Assembly (NCBI GenBank): GCA_032718475.1
Contig: JAUCBJ010007288.1
Coordinates: 1 to 53,759 of the forward strand
Length of the DNA stretch: 53,759 bases
Source of the DNA: Nemertoderma westbladi
Taxonomy: Eukaryota; Xenacoelomorpha; Nemertodermatida; Nemertodermatidae
Reading direction: 5' to 3'
Below the pieces are notes generated by a model. That model was not told the origin of the DNA and made no database searches. It was given only the letters and a program-made list of their open reading frames with translations. Below are positions 31,692-43,500 of the stretch, piece by piece. The translations under genes and the position numbers were made by a program. The stretch's first letter is position 1. Each line of letters begins with the position of its first letter.

Positions 31692-33341
31692 ATGAAATCT
31701 CCAATGAAAGGCAAACAGTTGGGGAATGGAAAGAGGACAATAGGCCCTAGTCCCGGGGAGATTGAGCGACTGATGAAGGAAGAACGTGATCGGTTGCGTA
31801 AACTACGAATCCAACAGGTCCGCCAGCAAAGTAAACAGTTAGCGGGGACATTGAGAAACAGGTACAAAACCAAGATGGACTCAGAGCTGTCCAAAATGGC
31901 TAAAGAAATTCAGTACGAACACGAACTTGCCAAGGCCTTCGAAGAGAAGAAACTTAAAGATTTGTATGAGAGAAGTTCCAAGGCGGTTGGACAGGCGCAT
32001 AATTACGGGTTGGATAAAGATCCTGAAATGATCGAGAAGTTGAGGGAAGATATTAAGGAGGATAACATGAGGCGAGCGGAAGAGAGGCACATCGTGGCTG
32101 TACAGCGACAGCAGGAAGAGCGGAAGGCTAGCAGCGATTGGGCCCGGTTGGAGACACGGAGGCTAGCGCTCGAGGTTGAGAGAGAGCGGTCCCAGAACGT
32201 AGCGGCGATGGGTCGGATACAATCGGCCGCGGCTAGCGCAGTTCTTCCCGCACCAACGGAGGCGGCGACGACTCAGTCGGAAGTGTGGGCGGAGCGAGCG
32301 GCAGTCGCGGGGGCAACTGCGATGGATGCAGCGGAGGTGGAGGCGGAGAAGCTGGGGTTGTTGGAGCTGGAGGAGACGGCGGGTCGGGTTGATCAGCGGG
32401 AGAAAGCGTTGATGCGAGGGCGCGTGGCGCAGACCGAGGTGCAGCTGCGACGGGACTGGGAGGCCCTGAAGGCGGATCTCAGCGGGTTGCAGCACGGGGA
32501 GGCGGCGAGACGTAGAGAGGCGGTCGCAAAGGTGACCACGTTCCTGCCACCATCCGGGCGCATCGCCCAGACAACGGAGAAACAGGTCGCCATGGAGACT
32601 ATGTTCGAGGATATGTTCATGAAGGCGACGGACTTCCAGGGGGATTTAACTTTAGTTACGGAGGGAGGCGGGGGGTCCGTGGATGGGCAGCAGGTAGAGG
32701 GTGGAACACATCGGATCCCCCAGGTGTCTGTGGCTGCGCTTCCATCTGAACAGCTATCCGGTCCTCCGCCCGGACAGCCGCCCGGACAATCATCCGGACA
32801 GCCATCAACAGCGGCCAGATTGATGCAGAAGATCCGCGGACAGCAGGCCGAGTTCCGGAGGCAGACGGAGTTTGCTGACGACGTCCAGACATCCATCAGC
32901 GCGGACCTCCTCGGTTTACAAACAGAAGTGGACGGCGTCCCTCGCGAGCGGCCGTCGCAGGATGTTTCTAACAAGAAAGTTAAAGATTACCTGAGTAACA
33001 GACTGGATGAGGGGGGTCTTTGTGCCGGAGTTGGTAGTGCTGAAGAGGAGATCATAGCGGGGTCGTTTAATCCCTCCGGGTTCGTTATTGGTTTACCGGA
33101 CTCTTTGGGTTCCAGCACCGTGTCCGCAGATCCCGCAAGTATCGAGGTGGAGAACTGTGTCCCACCTGCCGCATTTCCTGTCCCCGATGTTCCACTCACT
33201 ACTTCCTTAGTCCCCGCTGTCCCACGACTCCCACCCACTAGTGTCGTTGTTCGTGCTGTCCAACCCATCGCAGTCCCTGTCTTGACAGATTTAAACAGAC
33301 ACTGTCTATTTTCCATTGTGTTTCTCGAAATCACCAACTAA
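31692..33341 (+). pseudogene. CEP295: CEP295 N-terminal fragment, copy 1 (truncated by tandem duplication)
   Basis: The first 530 codons are identical to those of the full gene starting at 37564, so it has the N-terminal coiled-coil region and the FEDMFM motif. After the duplication junction (33281/33282) the frame runs into the upstream region of the next copy and adds 19 unrelated residues before a stop. If transcribed from its own promoter copy it would give a 549-residue N-terminal fragment; it could also be spliced through. It has no acceptor or downstream exon of its own. Listed as a pseudogene, but expression is possible. Confidence 0.8.
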
Positions 33342-34627
33342 ACAGATGGTCACAGTTGGAGGAAGTGTTAACAGTGGTTTAACGAAGTTTTGGTTCCCGA
33401 GATTCGTATCTTAAAGCTTTACTGGAAGAAGGTGGTGAGGTAAACGATAAAGTAGTTTGCAAAAAGTCTCACTGTTTCAGTTGGGATTTATTGGTCATAC
33501 CTCGATCACGATCGACCTAATGATACCTACTTGCAGTTCAAGCTTATCCTACCTAACCTGCTAACCTCCCATACTGCTTCGATCTTTTGTCATTCTTACA
33601 TCTGACAGAAAAATTAGAACTTAGAAGCAGTCTGTAACGACACGAGTTCCTTGCTGGTGGAGGCTGCTATTGCAAAATCAATAGCCCAGGAGGAGCCAGG
33701 TTGCCTCGGCTCCTAACCTTCAAGATAAACCTCCAAAGGCTATGTTAATGGTGTAGTGACCGCACCCTCCACTCTTGTTAAATACATTCAAATCCAGGCT
33801 GAATAGGCCTACTCACTATAAGCATTTACACTTGAAATTTATGCCATCGTGGTGGGACCCCACATAAACCGTCCAAAATCTGCCCTACTGTCCAGTCCAT
33901 CTATCTGTAACTCTTTATCATTGTTTTATCGTATTTTAATATTTTTAATCTGACTTTTTTTATCGCCTGGGCACCTATTAACATTGTTTTATCATAATTC
34001 TGCTTTATATTATACTTTTTAATAATTTCACATAACATTTTCATTTTATTTTTTATTTCTTTGGTTTATATTACAGTACAGCAGTATTATACAATATGAA
34101 ATACAAAGTATTTTTATGTATTGTACGTACCGGTACCTGATCCTTTTAAATCCTTTTAAATCACAATTCCTCTTATTTTATTTACAGTTCCAATGCGTTT
34201 TTAATGTATTTGCAATGTATTTTTTTTTAATACCTACATATATTATTTCTTACATAGATATTAATAATTAGTGCAGTTCTCATGCCTCGTAATTAACGGT
34301 ATCAATATTTAATTATTATCCATAAACAGTTTTAGGTAGGCCTACTTATTGTATGAATTGGCTGAATTATCAGTCGTCAGTCAGTAACTGTCAGTCTGTA
34401 ATAATAAATAATTGCAATATTTATATTTGTTTAACCAGGCGCCCTCCTAGATTTTACTCCTAGTCTCTGTCTAGTATTGACGCCTACAACCTATTTTCAG
34501 TTTATTATATTTATAGGCCTATTATTTAATTAATGATTGCTATAGAGAGAGGGCTATTAACTCTTCCAGTCTACAGCAATATATTATTCATTTATGTATT
34601 TGGATTACCGGTAATTAAATTGTAGTT

Positions 34628-36277
34628 ATGAAATCTCCAATGAAAGGCAAACAGTTGGGGAATGGAAAGAGGACAATAGGCCCTAGTCCCGGGGAGATTG
34701 AGCGACTGATGAAGGAAGAACGTGATCGGTTGCGTAAACTACGAATCCAACAGGTCCGCCAGCAAAGTAAACAGTTAGCGGGGACATTGAGAAACAGGTA
34801 CAAAACCAAGATGGACTCAGAGCTGTCCAAAATGGCTAAAGAAATTCAGTACGAACACGAACTTGCCAAGGCCTTCGAAGAGAAGAAACTTAAAGATTTG
34901 TATGAGAGAAGTTCCAAGGCGGTTGGACAGGCGCATAATTACGGGTTGGATAAAGATCCTGAAATGATCGAGAAGTTGAGGGAAGATATTAAGGAGGATA
35001 ACATGAGGCGAGCGGAAGAGAGGCACATCGTGGCTGTACAGCGACAGCAGGAAGAGCGGAAGGCTAGCAGCGATTGGGCCCGGTTGGAGACACGGAGGCT
35101 AGCGCTCGAGGTTGAGAGAGAGCGGTCCCAGAACGTAGCGGCGATGGGTCGGATACAATCGGCCGCGGCTAGCGCAGTTCTTCCCGCACCAACGGAGGCG
35201 GCGACGACTCAGTCGGAAGTGTGGGCGGAGCGAGCGGCAGTCGCGGGGGCAACTGCGATGGATGCAGCGGAGGTGGAGGCGGAGAAGCTGGGGTTGTTGG
35301 AGCTGGAGGAGACGGCGGGTCGGGTTGATCAGCGGGAGAAAGCGTTGATGCGAGGGCGCGTGGCGCAGACCGAGGTGCAGCTGCGACGGGACTGGGAGGC
35401 CCTGAAGGCGGATCTCAGCGGGTTGCAGCACGGGGAGGCGGCGAAACGTAGAGAGGCGGTCGCAAAGGTGACCACGTTCCTGCCACCATCCGGGCGCATC
35501 GCCCAGACAACGGAGAAACAGGTCGCCATGGAGACTATGTTCGAGGATATGTTCATGAAGGCGACGGACTTCCAGGGGGATTTAACTTTAGTTACGGAGG
35601 GAGGCGGGGGGTCCGTGGATGGGCAGCAGGTAGAGGGTGGAACACATCGGATCCCCCAGGTGTCTGTGGCTGCGCTTCCATCTGAACAGCTATCCGGTCC
35701 TCCGCCCGGACAGCCGCCCGGACAATCATCCGGACAGCCATCAACAGCGGCCAGATTGATGCAGAAGATCCGCGGACAGCAGGCCGAGTTCCGGAGGCAG
35801 ACGGAGTTTGCTGACGACGTCCAGACATCCATCAGCGCGGACCTCCTCGGTTTACAAACAGAAGTGGACGGCGTCCCTCGCGAGCGGCCGTCGCAGGATG
35901 TTTCTAACAAGAAAGTTAAAGATTACCTGAGTAACAGACTGGATGAGGGGGGTCTTTGTGCCGGAGTTGGTAGTGCTGAAGAGGAGATCATAGCGGGGTC
36001 GTTTAATCCCTCCGGGTTCGTTATTGGTTTACCGGACTCTTTGGGTTCCAGCACCGTGTCCGCAGATCCCGCAAGTATCGAGGTGGAGAACTGTGTCCCA
36101 CCTGCCGCATTTCCTGTCCCCGATGTTCCACTCACTACTTCCTTAGTCCCCGCTGTCCCACGACTCCCACCCACTAGTGTCGTTGTTCGTGCTGTCCAAC
36201 CCATCGCAGTCCCTGTCTTGACAGATTTAAACAGACACTGTCTATTTTCCATTGTGTTTCTCGAAATCACCAACTAA
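34628..36277 (+). pseudogene. CEP295: CEP295 N-terminal fragment, copy 2 (truncated by tandem duplication)
   Basis: Same structure as copy 1: 530 shared codons plus the same 19-residue junction tail. It differs from copies 1 and 3 by a visible Arg to Lys change (EAAKRR for EAARRR). Because its junction matches copy 1 exactly, the extra units arose from one breakpoint, by unequal exchange or rolling amplification, or by an assembly error. Confidence 0.8.
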
Positions 36278-37563
36278 ACAGATGGTCACAGTTGGAGGAA
36301 GTGTTAACAGTGGTTTAACGAAGTTTTGGTTCCCGAGATTCGTATCTTAAAGCTTTACTGGAAGAAGGTGGTGAGGTAAACGATAAAGTAGTTTGCAAAA
36401 AGTCTCACTGTTTCAGTTGGGATTTATTGGTCATACCTCGATCACGATCGACCTAATGATACCTACTTGCAGTTCAAGCTTATCCTACCTAACCTGCTAA
36501 CCTCCCATACTGCTTCGATCTTTTGTCATTCTTACATCTGACAGAAAAATTAGAACTTAGAAGCAGTCTGTAACGACACGAGTTCCTTGCTGGTGGAGGC
36601 TGCTATTGCAAAATCAATAGCCCAGGAGGAGCCAGGTTGCCTCGGCTCCTAACCTTCAAGATAAACCTCCAAAGGCTATGTTAATGGTGTAGTGACCGCA
36701 CCCTCCACTCTTGTTAAATACATTCAAATCCAGGCTGAATAGGCCTACTCACTATAAGCATTTACACTTGAAATTTATGCCATCGTGGTGGGACCCCACA
36801 TAAACCGTCCAAAATCTGCCCTACTGTCCAGTCCATCTATCTGTAACTCTTTATCATTGTTTTATCGTATTTTAATATTTTTAATCTGACTTTTTTTATC
36901 GCCTGGGCACCTATTAACATTGTTTTATCATAATTCTGCTTTATATTATACTTTTTAATAATTTCACATAACATTTTCATTTTATTTTTTATTTCTTTGG
37001 TTTATATTACAGTACAGCAGTATTATACAATATGAAATACAAAGTATTTTTATGTATTGTACGTACCGGTACCTGATCCTTTTAAATCCTTTTAAATCAC
37101 AATTCCTCTTATTTTATTTACAGTTCCAATGCGTTTTTAATGTATTTGCAATGTATTTTTTTTTAATACCTACATATATTATTTCTTACATAGATATTAA
37201 TAATTAGTGCAGTTCTCATGCCTCGTAATTAACGGTATCAATATTTAATTATTATCCATAAACAGTTTTAGGTAGGCCTACTTATTGTATGAATTGGCTG
37301 AATTATCAGTCGTCAGTCAGTAACTGTCAGTCTGTAATAATAAATAATTGCAATATTTATATTTGTTTAACCAGGCGCCCTCCTAGATTTTACTCCTAGT
37401 CTCTGTCTAGTATTGACGCCTACAACCTATTTTCAGTTTATTATATTTATAGGCCTATTATTTAATTAATGATTGCTATAGAGAGAGGGCTATTAACTCT
37501 TCCAGTCTACAGCAATATATTATTCATTTATGTATTTGGATTACCGGTAATTAAATTGTAGTT

Positions 37564-40500
37564 ATGAAATCTCCAATGAAAGGCAAACAGTTGGGGAATG
37601 GAAAGAGGACAATAGGCCCTAGTCCCGGGGAGATTGAGCGACTGATGAAGGAAGAACGTGATCGGTTGCGTAAACTACGAATCCAACAGGTCCGCCAGCA
37701 AAGTAAACAGTTAGCGGGGACATTGAGAAACAGGTACAAAACCAAGATGGACTCAGAGCTGTCCAAAATGGCTAAAGAAATTCAGTACGAACACGAACTT
37801 GCCAAGGCCTTCGAAGAGAAGAAACTTAAAGATTTGTATGAGAGAAGTTCCAAGGCGGTTGGACAGGCGCATAATTACGGGTTGGATAAAGATCCTGAAA
37901 TGATCGAGAAGTTGAGGGAAGATATTAAGGAGGATAACATGAGGCGAGCGGAAGAGAGGCACATCGTGGCTGTACAGCGACAGCAGGAAGAGCGGAAGGC
38001 TAGCAGCGATTGGGCCCGGTTGGAGACACGGAGGCTAGCGCTCGAGGTTGAGAGAGAGCGGTCCCAGAACGTAGCGGCGATGGGTCGGATACAATCGGCC
38101 GCGGCTAGCGCAGTTCTTCCCGCACCAACGGAGGCGGCGACGACTCAGTCGGAAGTGTGGGCGGAGCGAGCGGCAGTCGCGGGGGCAACTGCGATGGATG
38201 CAGCGGAGGTGGAGGCGGAGAAGCTGGGGTTGTTGGAGCTGGAGGAGACGGCGGGTCGGGTTGATCAGCGGGAGAAAGCGTTGATGCGAGGGCGCGTGGC
38301 GCAGACCGAGGTGCAGCTGCGACGGGACTGGGAGGCCCTGAAGGCGGATCTCAGCGGGTTGCAGCACGGGGAGGCGGCGAGACGTAGAGAGGCGGTCGCA
38401 AAGGTGACCACGTTCCTGCCACCATCCGGGCGCATCGCCCAGACAACGGAGAAACAGGTCGCCATGGAGACTATGTTCGAGGATATGTTCATGAAGGCGA
38501 CGGACTTCCAGGGGGATTTAACTTTAGTTACGGAGGGAGGCGGGGGGTCCGTGGATGGGCAGCAGGTAGAGGGTGGAACACATCGGATCCCCCAGGTGTC
38601 TGTGGCTGCGCTTCCATCTGAACAGCTATCCGGTCCTCCGCCCGGACAGCCGCCCGGACAATCATCCGGACAGCCATCAACAGCGGCCAGATTGATGCAG
38701 AAGATCCGCGGACAGCAGGCCGAGTTCCGGAGGCAGACGGAGTTTGCTGACGACGTCCAGACATCCATCAGCGCGGACCTCCTCGGTTTACAAACAGAAG
38801 TGGACGGCGTCCCTCGCGAGCGGCCGTCGCAGGATGTTTCTAACAAGAAAGTTAAAGATTACCTGAGTAACAGACTGGATGAGGGGGGTCTTTGTGCCGG
38901 AGTTGGTAGTGCTGAAGAGGAGATCATAGCGGGGTCGTTTAATCCCTCCGGGTTCGTTATTGGTTTACCGGACTCTTTGGGTTCCAGCACCGTGTCCGCA
39001 GATCCCGCAAGTATCGAGGTGGAGAACTGTGTCCCACCTGCCGCATTTCCTGTCCCCGATGTTCCACTCACTACTTCCTTAGTCCCCGCTGTCCCACGAC
39101 TCCCACCCACTAGTGTCGTTGTTCGTGCTGTCCAACCCATCGCAGTCCCTGTCCAAGCTGTCCCATCCGCCCCTGTCCCAGTCCCCACTGCCCTACCAGT
39201 TGTACTCCCTGCCCACTCTGTACCATCCGCCACTGTCCCAGTCCGCACTGCTCCACCAGCTGGAATCCCAGTCCCGGTGGAACTCACAACGAATCGCTCC
39301 ACCGACGATATCGACGTTATCCGAGAGTTCCAACAACGACTTCTCTCCAACCGCGGCGCTCCGATCTCTACCGCTGATGTTTCCTCTTCCTCCCGCGACG
39401 ACTCCGTTAGTTCCGCTAAGTTTGCTCTCCTTTATCCCAACTTGGCTAGACATCTGGGCGCTGTTTCCGGTCCCCAGACCGCATCCGGTGACGTCACTTC
39501 CGGCATCCGTCCAGTCCAATGTAGAACTGCAGGTGTCGTGGGTGCTGCAACTTCTAGAGACTCAACCAGTTTACTCGCCAACACCCCCAGTTTACACCCC
39601 GACTCCATCGGTTTACTCCCTATAACCTCCGATATTTGCAACTCCATTGAGGCCCCAAACGGTGGACGAACTTTTCAAAACCAACAAAACGATGTGCGGT
39701 ATAAATTCGCCCAGGGAAAAGACGGAGAGGAACTAATAGGAAGGTCCGACCCGGGAATTCGGTACGAAAATCTCGATAACGAGACTGGAAGGCGAAACAG
39801 AGAGATGTTGAGGAGGTTACTGGAGTCGAGAAAATCGTCGTTGGAGAAATACAAACAGGTAGGTGAAATGCAAACAGAAAGTACTATTATTTGTAGATGT
39901 AAAGGCACAGAGGTTATTGACGGCCAACGAAATACACAACGATTGTTGATTTGAACATTGCAAATATAAGTTGATAGTCTTGAAGCAGAACCTCAAATCA
40001 TGTTGATCATTTTTAATCATGTCATTTTTAGGGATGTCCCGGAATCAATATTTTGATTCCGGCCGGAACCGGAACCGGAATTCAACATGCCGGAATATTC
40101 CGGCCGGAATTCCGGCCGGAACCGGAATTTTGTATAAATTAGTGAAATACACTAAATGACCCATGAAACCTTATATTTTTTTGTGAAATAAACGAATTTT
40201 GACACGTTACGGCCTATTTTGGGGACGGGAGGGGGTAGGCCTACTTCGGCGTTATACGACAGGGAATTCATTGTTTTTTTTAGAAACCTATATCATTGGC
40301 CAAAAGTTAGGTTTTTAGGCTCATACTTAAAAACCTAAGTTGACCAGAGGTTTCGGGTTTCCTGGTTTCGCATCATTAGGTCGTTTAGTGTAATATCCTG
40401 GTGTCGTTAAGGGAAAGGAGCATGTTACAGTGACATGTTATTCGAACCAGAACAATAAACGAAAGTTAATAGTACATCGTACAGTTTAATTTTGCTGGGA

Positions 40501-43500
40501 ATAAATATATTTCGGATAAGAAATAGCTTTGCTATAAATATAAATAAACATACTGTATTATATGCAGCACCTACGACACAGGGAATATTGACGCAAGACC
40601 CAACGACCACACTTGCAGGACCTAAATACGCAGGCCTATTTGTAACCAAGTACTACTACTACTACTACTAGGATCGGCATGCTGCATTGCAGCTGCATTT
40701 TTAGGAATGCTGTGCCGGCTTGTCAACAAAATTGCACCGCCACAACTCCCTATCACCCATGACATTTGCTAGATCATCCGCATCTTTAAGGCCAGTGTCC
40801 TTTAAGATGCGTCTCAAGAAAGTCATGGGCTGTCCACCATGCTTATTCACTCCATAAGGCTACCAAAGTACAAGATTATGCACTGGCTGGTCCTCACGGC
40901 GAAAGCAATGTCCTGCAAAGCGGAGGCGATTTTGTTCTAGTGTCAAGCTTGAGGGAGCCAATGAGACACCTCCAATGTTATATAGTGTCTGGTTGGAGAT
41001 GTGTGCATTCTACTTGACACAATGAACCCGGCGTAGCATTCTTGTGAATGTGCCATCCAGAGATTTGGTGTCCTCAGCAGTTAGAGCCCAGCATGGACTC
41101 CCGTAGAGGAGTACTGGAACTACTGCTGCTCTAAATAATCGGACCTTAAGTTTCCGATTAATTCTCGGTGACTTCCAAATCCTGGAAAGCCTATTCAAGG
41201 CTGCCCATGCCTTTCCCTTACGTATATCCTTAACCAAGTAACATAAAGGACCCCCTTGGAAATAAGCTGCAAAACTTTAGGGGTAATCCTATGTTATGTT
41301 GGATAATACCAATATTAATATTATCATATTATTTAATAATTATATCAAATTAAAATAATGTAAAATCAATGAATAATAATGTAAATCAATCTAAAAACCA
41401 TTCCAATCTAAGCAAATTGTAAAGACACTCGTTAAGGCCCATGTTTCACTGGTAAGTCTTATGTCGTAAGTCAAAATATATTATGGAACACCAACACATT
41501 TGTTTCAATGGGAGCGTCTACACTCTACTGGTAAATCGTAAGTAACGACTTATGAGCGAAAGTGATTATGTCCCATGTTCCATCTTTTTTTGACATACGA
41601 CTCATGACTTATGGCATGCTGAAAGCGAGACCTGTTAAATTGTAAATGATTTTGTAAATGTGAGACTCAACTTATATTTTTGAACAAATGACTTTTGACT
41701 TATGTGTTACCAGTGGAGCAAGGGAGGTGTAATTTTGACATTCTGAAAACATTCTGAAGACAAAATCTGAAAACGACTTATGACTCACCAGTGGAGCACG
41801 GGCCCAATGCATTTCATAAAAAATCTTCTGAACGACAAAATATTTTATAAATGTGAATTAAGTTGCATTGGATCTGGCATTCTATCTGGAGGTTGTGGGT
41901 TTGAACCTCGCATGGGCCACGGCAGTTTTCGTTTAGGTACGAATGATTTGAAGAGGCTAGCATGGGGTATCTATATCTGCTTTGCATCCTTAAATGGTAG
42001 CTCTAAGCTAACGGCCGAAGAAAATTTTACTTCTTTACTTTTTTTACAAGTGTTGACAAGTACTGCATCGTAAACAATAATTTTGATAATAATTTCACAA
42101 ACTAATGCAATTGGCAACTATCAAACTAGTTAGGAACCTGGTAATTCCGGTCAAATTCCGGCCGGAATTGACCCCATTCCGGCAATTCCGGCCGGAACCG
42201 GAATTGGGCAAAAACCGCCGGAATTCCGGCCGGAACGGAATTCCGGGACATCCCTAGTCATTTTTTAACTTACAATATATCCGCAAGGTAGAGTTGCCTC
42301 CCGCACAAGAGTAAACTAAATAGCTTACCGGTACTCTCCTAACTAAATATTGAAAGCGAAATTAACAATTGAGTCTGTTTCATTTAATGGTCAACCAACG
42401 TTGTAAAAAATAAACATTTGAATATGGCAATTATCATTGGTATTCAACAATAGCTGATATATTAAAGTGTGTAAAATCGAAAAAAAAAACAATAGTTTTC
42501 GTTCTGATATCTCAAATTACACCGGTTGCTAATAAGTCCGTTTCTTTCTATTTTCATAAAAATAATGTCAACTGATACAAATTATGTGATAGCTTTGAGA
42601 TAAATTATGGTGTGGCAAAAATTTATTTTCAGGAAAGTTTCTTCACATATTAGTGATGACGAATTCAATAGCGCATGTCTTAAAAGTGTGGAATTGTATA
42701 AAAAAGTAAAATCCGACAAAATTCGACTTAGGGCCTTATGACACTTAAGTTACGATTTAGTGTCGTCCGTTTGTTCTGTAATTAATTATATTATTATTTT
42801 ATATTCTACAGGTTATGGATACATCTGAGTTGCCAAGCAACGAGCCGAGTTCCGTATCACCCTACAGTGAACCCGAGGGTTACAGTTCGGGAAGTTCCAC
42901 CATATCCGATGTATCTTCGGTTCCTTCAGCTCAATTTCTAGGAATCCGATATTACAAGGAAGCCAGTCCGCCATCCCCCCGCAACGCAGGGTCCCCCCAC
43001 ACAGCTGGGTCCCCCCACACAGCTCGGTCCCCCCACACAGCTCAGTCCCCCCGCACAGCTCGGTCCCCACGCACAGCTCGGTCCCCCCACACAGCTCAGT
43101 CCCCCCACACAGCTCGGTCTCCCCACACAGCTGTTTCCCCCCACGGCGCCCGTATGTCCAGCAGCTTCGACAAAGATTCTCTGGACGGCACTCAGGACAA
43201 CTCGGAACTCACCGAACTTCTCAACTTTATCTCCCCCATCGACCGCATACCGGATTCCCTCACAAATAAACTGCGACCGTCGGCGAACCGCAATCTATCC
43301 ACGATATTCGAGGTGGAAACATCTCGAGAGGCTACTGGGGCTGACCGCTGCCTTAGCGACGGATCCCAGCCGTCTGTTGGTCGCCTTAGCAAGCCTCCCC
43401 CCGAGTCTTCCATTCGCTACGCTCGTCCCGTTGTTGTGGAGGATTCCAGTTGGGAGCGGATCTCCCCGGTAGAGCAGCGCGCCGGAGTGGACTACGCCTC

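Larger units (their letters stand above)
30346..39153 (+). repeat. Direct tandem triplication of a 2,936-bp segment
   Basis: The units are 30346-33281, 33282-36217 and 36218-39153. Each has about 1,346 bp upstream of the CEP295 ATG and 1,590 bp of coding sequence. Junctions are identical (CCCTGTC then TTGACAGATTT). The left flank (GACTGT before TTGACAG) and right flank (CAAGCTG after CCCTGTC) share no useful homology at the break. By eye only one substitution stands out: an Arg codon AGA in units 1 and 3 is AAA (Lys) in unit 2, near 35443. Confidence 0.97.
40029..42256 (-). mobile_element. Non-autonomous hAT-like DNA transposon, copy 2, in CEP295 intron 1
   Basis: Same ends as copy 1 (TAGGGATGTCCCGGAAT and its complement) and the same CCGGAATT subterminal arrays, in opposite orientation. 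It is flanked by an exact 8-bp target duplication GTCATTTT (40021-40028 and 42257-42264), as hAT transposition makes. Length 2,228 bp; no transposase. It carries the same three nested inserts as copy 1 plus a further LINE fragment (40675-41237). It fills three quarters of CEP295 intron 1. Confidence 0.9.

Noticed and set aside
32393-32974. Long frames antisense to the CEP295 N-terminal region, repeated in all three units
   Set aside because: Shadow frames of a GC-rich coding sequence; no domains, and the sense strand has clear homology.
37564-39153. Reading the three CEP295 units as three paralogous genes
   Set aside because: Units 1 and 2 contain only the first 530 codons and share one junction, so they are truncated tandem copies, not diverged paralogues.
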